This document shows, in pieces, positions 1-6,398 of a DNA stretch of 6,965 nt (within the stretch, counting starts at the first letter, position 1; each line of letters starts with the position of its first letter). Made by a program: the position numbers and the translations under genes. The notes under the pieces were generated by a model. That model worked only from the letters and a program-made list of their open reading frames with translations, made no database searches and was not told the origin of the DNA. Source of the DNA: CAZBQG01 sp964493945 (GTDB lineage Bacteria > Pseudomonadota > Alphaproteobacteria > Rhodospirillales > UBA2165); assembly GCA_964493945.1 (NCBI GenBank), contig CAZBQG010000235.1, forward strand, positions 1 through 6,965, in the 5' to 3' direction.

Positions 1-1122
1 TCGGCCATCCCCATGTTCCTGCTGATGGGCTCCATCGCGCACCATTCGGGCATCGCCGAGGCATTGTATGTGGCGGCCCGCGTTTGGCTCGGACGGGCGC
101 CGGGTGGGCTGGCGGTGGCGACCAATTTCGGCTGCGCCGCCTTCGCCGCGGCGTCCGGATCGAGCACGGCCACCTCGGCCGCCCTCGGGCGGCTGGCCAT
201 CCCGGAGATGAACAAGGCAGGCTACGACAAGGGACTGTCGACCGCCGTGGTGGCCAGCGCGGGCACGCTGGGCGGCATGATTCCGCCGTCCATCGGGATG
301 CTCATCTATGGGCTCTTCGCCGAGGTCTCAATCGCCAAACTGTTTATCGCGGGCATATTGCCGGGCCTTCTGTCGGCAGCCATTTATGCCGGCATGATCA
401 TGGCCCGCTGCGTGATCAATCCATCGCTGGCGCCGAAGATCGAGATGAAAGTCACCTGGGGCATGCGCTTCGGCGCGCTGCGCGACGTCTGGCCCCTGAT
501 CATGCTGATCATCGGTATTCTGGGTGGCCTCTATTCAGGCTTGTTCTCGCCCACCGAGGCCGGCGCCTGCGGCGCCTTCTTCTCCATGGTCATTGCCGCC
601 CTGCAGGGCCGGCTGAACTGGAAAATGTTCAAAGCCAGCGTCACCGAGGCGCTGAGTGCCACGGCGCGCATCTTTTTCGTGGCCGTCGGCGCGGTGCTGC
701 TGACCAAGTTTCTGGCCATGGCCGGCACGCCTTTCTTTTTGGCCGAGATGTTCAAGAAGATTGCCGCCGATCCGGTCTATCTGGTGGCCGGCTCGTCGCT
801 GATTTTCATCTTTCTCGGCATGTTCCTGGATCCCCTGGGCATCAAGCTGCTTACCCTGCCTATCCTGATCCCCATGTTCGAGGCGCTCGGCCTCGATTTG
901 ATCTGGTTCGGCATTCTGGTGATCAAATATGTGGAGATTGGGCTGATCACGCCGCCTGTCGGCTTCAACGTCTATGTCATCAAGAGCGTGGTGGGCGACA
1001 GCGTTCCGCTGGAGACCATCTTCAAAGGCGTCACCTGGTTCGTGGTCATGGATGTTATCACGCTGCTCATCCTGATCGCCTTCCCCGCCATTTCCACCTG
1101 GCTGCCGAACACCATGGGCTAG
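1..1122 (+). CDS. TRAP transporter large permease subunit (DctM family), 5'-truncated
   Basis: This is the inner-membrane, channel-forming subunit of a TRAP transporter, which imports organic acids using the ion gradient together with a periplasmic binding protein. The frame is open from base 1, so the gene starts upstream. The first visible ATG (13) lies inside the conserved stretch PMFLLMGSIAHHSGIAE and has no ribosome site. About 374 codons are visible; the family is usually about 425-440 residues, so roughly 55-65 N-terminal residues are missing. Family hallmarks, counted from the ATG at 13, are the glycine/serine-rich GSSTATSAALG (about 49-59), an invariant-type GTLGGMIPPSIGMLIYG (about 84-100), and a late ITPPVGFNVYVI segment (about 313-324). 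Hydrophobic helices run throughout. The small DctQ subunit is not in the window and probably lies upstream. The binding protein gene starts 49 nt downstream, so the two are probably one operon. The substrate is unknown. Family call is firm. Confidence 0.95.
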   Translation, partial: SAIPMFLLMGSIAHHSGIAEALYVAARVWLGRAPGGLAVATNFGCAAFAAASGSSTATSAALGRLAIPEMNKAGYDKGLSTAVVASAGTLGGMIPPSIGMLIYGLFAEVSIAKLFIAGILPGLLSAAIYAGMIMARCVINPSLAPKIEMKVTWGMRFGALRDVWPLIMLIIGILGGLYSGLFSPTEAGACGAFFSMVIAALQGRLNWKMFKASVTEALSATARIFFVAVGAVLLTKFLAMAGTPFFLAEMFKKIAADPVYLVAGSSLIFIFLGMFLDPLGIKLLTLPILIPMFEALGLDLIWFGILVIKYVEIGLITPPVGFNVYVIKSVVGDSVPLETIFKGVTWFVVMDVITLLILIAFPAISTWLPNTMG

Positions 1123-1171
1123 GGGGCCATTCTTTCAAACCGCACCTACCAACGAGGAAAAGGAGAAGATC

Positions 1172-2290
1172 ATGCTAAAACGTCTGACTATGACCACAGC
1201 CGCTCTGGTGCTCGCCAGCGCGTTCTCAACCCCGCCGGCGCAGGCAGCGGATTATGTCTACGGCTCTTATCTGCCGCCCAAGCATTCGGCGGTGAGAACC
1301 TTACCGCCGGTGTTCGCGGCGCTGAAGAAAGAAAGCAAGGGCGCGATCAACTGGAAAGTGGTTTCCGGCGGCCAGCTGTTCGGTCCCAAGGCCAGCCTGG
1401 ACGGTGCCGGCAAGGGCATGGCCGACGCCTCGGTCCTCATTTTGCCCTATTTCGCTTCGTCCTTGCCCAACGCCTACACCCTCAACGATCTCGGCGCCTT
1501 CGGCCGCATCAAGAGCGCGGTCACCGCGGCCGCGGCAGAGGCCATGATGGTTGGCTGCCCAGAGTGCATAGCCGACTACAAGAAACGCAACACCATATGG
1601 CTGGTGGGCCTGGGTGCCGGTCAGCAGAGGCTGCTCTGCACCAAGCCGGTCACCAAGATGAAGCATCTCAAGGGCCTCAAACTGCGCACCTCCGGGGGCA
1701 CCGGGCGGCTGGCCAAGGCTCTCGGCGCCGTGCCCGTCGGCTTGACCTCGGCCGAACTCTATATGGGCCTGCAGCGCGGTCAACTCGACTGCATCGTCGG
1801 CACGCCTGGTTGGCTGATCTCACACCGCCTGATCGAGATGGTCACCCACGTCTACGACACGCCCATGGCCCAGCCCCGCGGGCTGGCTACTCTGGTCATG
1901 AACCTGGATAAATGGAAGGCGATGAGCACGGCGAACAAGCGGCTTATGCTCAAATACGCCAGCAGGCTTCAGGCCGCAGTGCATATTACCGGCTATCATG
2001 CCGACACCCAACGGGCGAAGGCCGCAGCTAAGAAGAAAGGCATCAAGTGGACCATGGCCGGCAAGGACATGGCCACTTTCATGAAAGCCTACCGCGCCAA
2101 GGAACGCGCCGTGGTCATCAAACGGGCCAAGAAACGCGGCGTCAAGAACCCCGAGGCGATCATCGCGAACCACCTCAAGACCATCGCCAAATGGGAAAAG
2201 ATCTTTGGCGAAAAGGTTCCGAGCGCGAAGACTTACGCCGACTTGGTCTGGAAGCATCTTTATTCCAAGCTGGATCCGGATAAACTCTAA
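1172..2290 (+). CDS. TRAP transporter periplasmic substrate-binding protein (DctP family)
   Basis: This is a periplasmic solute receptor that delivers a ligand, normally a carboxylate, to the TRAP permease encoded 49 nt upstream. The 372-residue length is normal for the family. A signal peptide is clear: basic MLKR, a hydrophobic core to about residue 18, and a likely cleavage site after AQA (25/26). The start is supported by AGGAG at 1161-1165, 6 nt before the ATG. Family motifs are GGQLFGPKASLDG (66-78) and LKGLKLRTSGGTGRLAKALG (166-185). The latter contains Arg172, which aligns with the arginine that salt-bridges the ligand carboxylate in TRAP receptors. It is followed by AELYMGLQRGQLDC (194-207). 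The C-terminal third is rich in Lys and Arg (about 281-340). A CxxC pair, C129-P-E-C132, plus C156 and C207 are unusual for a periplasmic receptor and may form disulfides. The ligand cannot be assigned; the neighbouring decarboxylase-type genes suggest an aromatic or unsaturated acid (inference). An intrinsic terminator follows directly. Confidence 0.95.
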   Translation: MLKRLTMTTAALVLASAFSTPPAQAADYVYGSYLPPKHSAVRTLPPVFAALKKESKGAINWKVVSGGQLFGPKASLDGAGKGMADASVLILPYFASSLPNAYTLNDLGAFGRIKSAVTAAAAEAMMVGCPECIADYKKRNTIWLVGLGAGQQRLLCTKPVTKMKHLKGLKLRTSGGTGRLAKALGAVPVGLTSAELYMGLQRGQLDCIVGTPGWLISHRLIEMVTHVYDTPMAQPRGLATLVMNLDKWKAMSTANKRLMLKYASRLQAAVHITGYHADTQRAKAAAKKKGIKWTMAGKDMATFMKAYRAKERAVVIKRAKKRGVKNPEAIIANHLKTIAKWEKIFGEKVPSAKTYADLVWKHLYSKLDPDKL

Positions 2291-2312
2291 AACGGATAGA
2301 TACCTAATTCAC

Positions 2313-2356
2313 CGCCGGGCCGTCCCCTTTTTTGGGGCCACCCGGCGTTTTTTTTT
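2313..2356 (+). terminator. Rho-independent terminator of the TRAP operon
   Basis: A GC-rich hairpin begins 23 nt after the binding-protein stop codon. The outer arms CGCCGGG (2313-2319) and CCCGGCG (2341-2347) are perfectly complementary. An inner stem CCCC (2324-2327) / GGGG (2334-2337) closes a T6 loop, with a small internal loop between the two stems. Nine T residues follow (2348-2356). The T-tract lies on the plus strand only, so it should stop transcription of the TRAP genes but not act as a standard intrinsic terminator for the opposing UbiD gene. The last two Ts are part of that gene's TAA stop codon (2355-2357 on the minus strand). Confidence 0.93.
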
Positions 2357-3821
2357 AATCCTTGGGCCGGGTTAGACGTTCGATGAGTCCGGCCATCGGA
2401 TTGGGGGTGGTGAAGCCCAATTCCTCCCAGCGTTCCGACACCCCTTCCATGGTCTCGCGGTCCATATAGATTTCCTTGGGCTTTTCGTCCCATTCATAGG
2501 GGACGGTGGCATCCATGATGATGCGGCTGGTGATCCAGCGTTCGGAGATGGGCAGGCTGGGATCCAGAGGCGAGGCGCGCCCCCGGTCGATAATCTGGGC
2601 CGAGCGCTTGGGATCGAAGCGCACCGAAAGGGCCCACATCACGTCGGTCCAGTTATCGGCGGCTATATCGTGATCGACGATAATCACGCCTTTGGTCCCG
2701 TGATGGCCGGTGGTCGTGGCGATCACCGCGTGGCCCACCTGATTTGCATGTCCGGGATACATGGTGCGCAGCGAAACGATGACCCAGAACCAGCCGGTCG
2801 ATTCGGCCGGCACATAGACCCCCTGGATGCCGGGGATCTTCATGGTCTCCAGATCATGCCACAGCGTTGCCGTGCGGTTAAGCGATTGCAGCATATGGGT
2901 ATCGTTGATCGGTTTACCCACGGTGGTCGCCCAAAAGATCGGCTTGTCGCGGTGCAGGATGCGTTCCACCTTGAAGCTGGGCTTGGGCCAGTGGGTCGCC
3001 GAATAATAGCCGGTGAATTCCCCCAAGGGCCCTTCCAGGCGTTGGTCGTCGTAATCGATATAACCCTCGATGATGATCTCGGCCTTGGCCGGCAGGGTGA
3101 GACCCGTAAGGTCGGACTTGAAGACCGGAACCGGGTTCTGGCGGAGCGCGCCGGCCACGTCATATTCATCGGTCTCGGCGCTGACCAGGGTGGTGGAGGT
3201 GAGATATAATATGGGATCGCAGCCGATGACCACGGCGGCGGGCATCTTTTGCCCCCTCGCCTGATATTTCTTGGTCATCATGTCGGCATGCTTGCCGGGC
3301 ACCACATGCAGGCCCAGCACATCCGTCTCGCCTTCCAAAAGCTGCATGCGGTAGGTGCCTAAATTCGTCCAGCCACTATCCGGATCCTGGGTTACCAGAC
3401 AATGGGCGGTGCCGATGAAGCGCCCGCCATCGTCGGGATAAAAGAAGGGCGTCGGAAACATGTTGACGTCGATATCGGCACCCTCAATCACGTTTTCCAG
3501 TACCGGCGCGTGGTTGACCACAGTCGGCGGTATCAGATCCTTGGTAGTCAGTTCCATCCATTTACGGCTGAGCGCGCTCATCGGCAGAGATTTATCCTGT
3601 TCCAGACAAATGGCCAGCCGTTCCGAGGTGGTAAAGGCGCTGGTCATCACCGGAATGTCGTGGTCCTTGACGTTCTCGAACAACAGAGCCGGGCCGCCGA
3701 TCTCCTCGTTGGCCTTGGCGATATGAGACAGCTCCAGGTTCCAATCCACCTCTGCGGTGATACGGTGCAACGCACCGGCCTCTTCGCAGGCGGCAATATA
3801 ATCTCTCAGATCCTCAATCAT
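2355..3821 (-). CDS. UbiD-family prenylated-FMN-dependent (de)carboxylase
   Basis: This cytoplasmic enzyme should reversibly decarboxylate an aromatic or alpha,beta-unsaturated acid using prenylated FMN and a divalent metal. The 488-residue length is typical. The catalytic Arg-Glu-Glu set of the family is intact: R158 in NLGTYRMQ, and E263 and E268 in EGPLGEFTGYYS. Likely metal/phosphate ligands N153, H178 (PGKH) and E219 (DEYDVAGALR) align with those of fungal Fdc1 by spacing. The C-terminal half has typical HHGTKGVIIVDHDIA (373-387) and a LDPS segment (419-422). The ATG at 3821-3819 is preceded by GGGGGGAGAGG, about 4-7 nt upstream, and the N-terminus MIEDLRDYI is typical. Substrates across the family range from 4-hydroxyoctaprenylbenzoate to phenolic, phthalate-type and furoic acids, and sequence alone does not choose between them. 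The degradative-looking context and TRAP neighbour argue against the housekeeping ubiquinone enzyme. No ubiX is visible. The gene is separated from the upstream repeat-protein gene by 184 nt and may have its own promoter. Confidence 0.95.
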   Translation of the reverse strand: MIEDLRDYIAACEEAGALHRITAEVDWNLELSHIAKANEEIGGPALLFENVKDHDIPVMTSAFTTSERLAICLEQDKSLPMSALSRKWMELTTKDLIPPTVVNHAPVLENVIEGADIDVNMFPTPFFYPDDGGRFIGTAHCLVTQDPDSGWTNLGTYRMQLLEGETDVLGLHVVPGKHADMMTKKYQARGQKMPAAVVIGCDPILYLTSTTLVSAETDEYDVAGALRQNPVPVFKSDLTGLTLPAKAEIIIEGYIDYDDQRLEGPLGEFTGYYSATHWPKPSFKVERILHRDKPIFWATTVGKPINDTHMLQSLNRTATLWHDLETMKIPGIQGVYVPAESTGWFWVIVSLRTMYPGHANQVGHAVIATTTGHHGTKGVIIVDHDIAADNWTDVMWALSVRFDPKRSAQIIDRGRASPLDPSLPISERWITSRIIMDATVPYEWDEKPKEIYMDRETMEGVSERWEELGFTTPNPMAGLIERLTRPKD

Positions 3822-4005
3822 CTCACCTCTCCCCCCAAAAAAAGATCTTTCCGGCCCAGGCTCTGGCGGGTTTTCCCGGAATGGGCCAATATTCGGAACT
3901 TAAAGCGAAAAATTCAATAAAATTCCTGGTACCCGCTCTTGTTGCTATTTTAATTTTCGGTTTTCCAATTCCGCCGCAAGCCGGTAACGGCGGCCCGCCA
4001 ACCGT
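3822..4005 (-). promoter_or_regulatory. AT-rich intergenic region, possible promoter and leader of the UbiD gene
   Basis: This is the largest gap in the minus-strand block. Positions about 3890-3970 are far richer in A+T than the flanking genes. On the minus strand there is a weak sigma70-like pair: TTGAAT (3912-3917) and GAATAT (3889-3894), 17 nt apart. The -10 match is only 3 of 6, so this is a candidate, not a call. The possible leader between it and the UbiD start contains the palindrome AAAGATCTTT (3841-3850) and a small CGGG-TTTT-CCCG hairpin (3867-3878). Near the repeat-protein stop, CCGCCG (3971-3976) and CGGCGG (3988-3993) form a 6-bp stem without a U-tract on either strand. Confidence 0.3.
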
Positions 4006-5115
4006 TCAACGCCCAAGATGCTTACGAAGTGAATCCAGGTTTTGGCGGACCTTGACGTCCCCCGGATCAATTTTCAGCGCCTGTTCATAGTCTCTGAACG
4101 CCAGGTCATATTGGCGTTTGAGGGCATAGGTATTTCCCCGGTTAAGATGGGCCGTGGAATCTTTCGGGTTCAAACGCAAGGCCTGATTTAAATCCTGCAA
4201 TCCCCGGTCATGATCGCCTTTTTTTGCATAGGCCATGCCCCGGTTGCTGTAACCTTTGTAACTTTGAGGCTTTAACCGGATGGCCTGATCGAATTCCCCG
4301 ATTGCCCGGTCGCTCTCTCCCTTGGCCGCATAGGCATTTCCCCGGTTGAGATGGGCCTCGAAGCTTTGCGGATTCAAATTGAGGACCTGATTATAATCCA
4401 GAATGGCATCATCCTGTTGACCGGCGCCGGCATAGGCCAATCCCCGGTTATTGAAGGCGGCGGACCGTTCCACATTGCTCAAGCGCTTCGAACGGAGCCT
4501 GCGGGTACAGGTCATGTAACGGGTCTCCAGCTTTCCCGTGATATCGGCACAAGCCGCGCGGTCCCGCTCCAGGGCCTGCCGGCTGGGTGCGGGGGCTGGC
4601 GGCGGAGGCGGCGAGGCCTTGGTTTTGGGCGCTGGTTTTGGCGCCGCTTTGGGTGCGGGTTTGGGTACTAAGATAGCCTCGGCCTTGGATGGGGAGGTGG
4701 ATTTGGACGGGCGCAAAGCCGCCAGCAGGCGTTTGGATTGGGCATCGCCCTGGGCGGTGGCCTTGGCGAACCATTCAGCCGCCTTGGCATTGTCTTTGGG
4801 TACGCTCTGGCCTTTTTGGTATTTGAGACCCAAATTATACTGGGCGGCAACCTGGCCCCTTTCCGCCGCCTTGCGGTACCAGGCCGCGGCCAGCATATGA
4901 TTGCGCTTCAGGCCCCGGCCCAATTCATAGAGTACACCCAGATTGGCCTGGGCATCTATATGACCGGCATTGGCCGCCTTGAGAATCACCCTGGCAGGAG
5001 CCCCATAATCGCCCTTGGCATAGGCCTTGACGCCGTCCTCGAAAGGCCCGCCAAGCGCGGGCCCAGCCAGCACGAAAAGGAGCACAAACAACGCTGCCCC
5101 CGACCGACACACCAT
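4006..5115 (-). CDS. Secreted Sel1-like / TPR repeat protein
   Basis: This 369-residue protein is probably exported and likely acts as a protein-protein interaction scaffold in the periplasm or envelope; no catalytic motif is visible. The N-terminus MVCRSGAALFVLLFVLAGPALG is a signal peptide with cleavage likely near ALG (20-22). Two good Sel1-like repeats follow at about 53-88 (AQANLGVLYELGRGL, AAAWYRKAAERG) and 89-124 (AQYNLGLKYQKGQSV, AAEWFAKATAQG), with a degenerate one before them. A Pro/Ala/Lys-rich linker spans about 136-178. A short cysteine-containing segment (C189, C203) leads into four tandem 34-residue TPRs at 217-250, 251-284, 285-318 and 319-352, each with an NRG-xAYA-type helix A and a LNP/LKP/IDP turn. 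The start is supported by GGGAG (5122-5126), 6 nt upstream. The gene lies 59 nt after the amidohydrolase stop, so co-transcription is plausible. Its role beside catabolic enzymes is unknown; it could be unrelated to the pathway. Confidence 0.88.
   Translation of the reverse strand: MVCRSGAALFVLLFVLAGPALGGPFEDGVKAYAKGDYGAPARVILKAANAGHIDAQANLGVLYELGRGLKRNHMLAAAWYRKAAERGQVAAQYNLGLKYQKGQSVPKDNAKAAEWFAKATAQGDAQSKRLLAALRPSKSTSPSKAEAILVPKPAPKAAPKPAPKTKASPPPPPAPAPSRQALERDRAACADITGKLETRYMTCTRRLRSKRLSNVERSAAFNNRGLAYAGAGQQDDAILDYNQVLNLNPQSFEAHLNRGNAYAAKGESDRAIGEFDQAIRLKPQSYKGYSNRGMAYAKKGDHDRGLQDLNQALRLNPKDSTAHLNRGNTYALKRQYDLAFRDYEQALKIDPGDVKVRQNLDSLRKHLGR
4060..4467 (-). repeat. Tandem TPR-coding repeats with a 204-nt higher-order period
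   Basis: Four 102-nt units encode the four TPRs. Matches are strongest between alternate units. The 29-nt stretch at 4125-4153 recurs at 4329-4357 with two differences, and CATAGGCCA followed by a CCCCGGTT segment recurs at 4227 and 4431. Both offsets are 204 nt, which is two TPRs. At the protein level TPR2 and TPR4 share AHLNRGN, while TPR1 and TPR3 share NRGLAYA/NRGMAYA. This suggests duplication of a two-TPR block. Confidence 0.75.
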
Positions 5116-5132
5116 CCCAATCTCCCAAATCG

Positions 5133-5168
5133 TTCCAGGATGATCATAATTTTCCAGGACTGCCAGGA
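5133..5168. repeat. Short CCAGGA direct repeats between the amidohydrolase and repeat-protein genes
   Basis: CCAGGA occurs at 5135-5140, 5154-5159 and 5163-5168, and the first two extend to TTCCAGGA. They lie within the 59-nt gap. On the minus (transcribed) strand they read TCCTGG. They are short and may be chance, but they could form an operator or RNA-level element. No terminator or clear promoter is visible in this gap. Confidence 0.25.
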
Positions 5169-5174
5169 CAAACC

Positions 5175-6398
5175 CTATTCGAAACTGGCATGCTCGCGCG
5201 CCCGGCCGGCGCCGTCATCGGCGATGTCGACGGGGCTTACCAGCTGATCCGCCGGCGGGCCTTCGATACCGAAAAATTGCCGGGTGCGTTCATAGACAAT
5301 TTCATGGCGCAATTCTAGCGTCGTCGGGCCAAACATCTGATGAAAGATGGGCGCCGGGTCGGGCCAGGTACCTTGGGGATGGGGATAATCACAGCCCCAG
5401 ACCAGGATGTGGCGCAATATATCGTCTTCATGCTGGATCATCTGGGCGGCGATGGCGTCTTCCTCGAAGGTTACCAATGCCTGACGCTTGAGATATTCGC
5501 TGGGCAACATGTCCAGACCGCTGTCCTTGAACAGGCCCGGGCGTTCCACCGCCTGGCGGTCCATCCAATAGATCAGGAACGGAATCCATCCGGCCCGGCA
5601 TTCGGCAAACAGAACCTTAAGGCCGGGATAGCGTTGCAGGACGCCCGAATAGGTAATGTCGGCGATGGGACGGGCCAGGGAGAAAGGCGCGCAGGAGAAA
5701 TAGGCCAGGCGCTCGCCCCGCTCCGCCGGCGGAATGGTGGTCTTTATGTTGCCTCCGATATGCGAGCAAAGCACCATGCCGGTCTCGACGAAGGCTTGCC
5801 AGGTGGGCTCCCACACTTCGTGGAACAGGGGCTCGGGCCCATCGAAGGGAACAAATTCGGCCGCCTTGCAGCCCATGGCCGCCAGACGCCGGATTTCGCC
5901 CGGCACGGATCCAGGATCGAATACGGGCAGATTGGGCAGGATCATCAAACGGTCCGGATCATAGGCGTTCAGTTCCATCACCCAGTCGTTATAGACCCGG
6001 TGGACCTCATGATTAAGCGCCGGATCATCGATGCTCCATTTGCGGGTCGCGCCGAAGCCGACGGACGCATAGACATTGCCGAAATCCATATGTTCGAGAA
6101 GAAGCGCCGGGTCTGACGGCGGCAGGGACCCGGCCGGGGTGCGGGCCCCCAGTTTTCCAAAAAACTGTTCAAGCAGCACCGCATTATCTCTGCCATCGCC
6201 GGTGCCGCCGTCGCGCCCGCCAATGACCTTGCCTTCCCAGCTCCAGCTTTCCCGGCCGTCCCGGTCCACCACCTTGGGCGCGGCGTCCTTGAATTTGGAG
6301 GCCACTCTTTCTTGCCACAAATTGCGCGGCACCCAGCGCTGATCCAGATGATTGTCGGCGGAATTATATTTATAGGTCACGGATGTTTCAGGCGTCAT
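5175..6398 (-). CDS. Amidohydrolase family protein (Amidohydro_2, decarboxylase-like fold)
   Basis: This is a TIM-barrel metal enzyme of the group that includes gamma-resorcylate, 5-carboxyvanillate and aminocarboxymuconate semialdehyde decarboxylases; it may be a decarboxylase or a C-C/C-O hydrolase. With the start at 6398 it has 407 residues. The ATG at 6398-6396 overlaps the VOC stop by 11 nt, suggesting translational coupling. Upstream in-frame ATGs (6416, 6479) would add a basic, Trp-rich tail that is antisense-free overlap with the VOC gene and looks non-native. Motifs are SADNH (13-17; Asp15-x-His17 at the usual HxH/ExH site), NLPVFDP (156-162), CSHIGGN (211-217; His213 ligand), AECRAGWIP (265-273) and WGCDYPHPQGTWP (334-346; Asp337 ligand). 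Where classical decarboxylases carry a catalytic His on the barrel strand after the LKV-type segment, this protein has Glu266, so its chemistry may differ. The TAG stop is at 5177-5175. Substrate unknown. Confidence 0.9.
   Translation of the reverse strand: MTPETSVTYKYNSADNHLDQRWVPRNLWQERVASKFKDAAPKVVDRDGRESWSWEGKVIGGRDGGTGDGRDNAVLLEQFFGKLGARTPAGSLPPSDPALLLEHMDFGNVYASVGFGATRKWSIDDPALNHEVHRVYNDWVMELNAYDPDRLMILPNLPVFDPGSVPGEIRRLAAMGCKAAEFVPFDGPEPLFHEVWEPTWQAFVETGMVLCSHIGGNIKTTIPPAERGERLAYFSCAPFSLARPIADITYSGVLQRYPGLKVLFAECRAGWIPFLIYWMDRQAVERPGLFKDSGLDMLPSEYLKRQALVTFEEDAIAAQMIQHEDDILRHILVWGCDYPHPQGTWPDPAPIFHQMFGPTTLELRHEIVYERTRQFFGIEGPPADQLVSPVDIADDGAGRAREHASFE

Noticed and set aside
13..1122. 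ATG at 13 as the true start of the TRAP permease
   Set aside because: The frame is open to base 1, the ATG is inside a conserved membrane motif, and the product would be about 60 residues short.
84..1178. Long plus-strand frame inside the permease gene
   Set aside because: The product is Arg/His-rich without any fold or motif, and it is a shifted frame of a clearly recognised membrane protein gene.
2355..3821. Calling the gene ubiD (ubiquinone biosynthesis)
   Set aside because: The family is shared by many substrate classes, and the neighbours are transport and catabolic types, so the specific symbol is not justified.
3971..3993. CCGCCG/CGGCGG hairpin as terminator of the repeat-protein gene
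   Set aside because: The stem is only 6 bp and no U-tract follows it on either strand.
3881..4090. Small plus-strand frame with a hydrophobic segment starting MGQYSELKAK
   Set aside because: It has no Shine-Dalgarno sequence, its second half runs antisense into the repeat-protein gene, and the hydrophobic run comes from the AT-rich spacer.
4060..4467. Regularly spaced repeats as a CRISPR array
   Set aside because: The spacing is a multiple of 102 nt, in frame and encoding TPRs; there are no variable spacers.
5340..6116. 258-codon plus-strand frame opposite the amidohydrolase gene
   Set aside because: It is antisense to a gene with clear catalytic motifs, with no ribosome site or recognisable motif; long antisense frames are common at high G+C.
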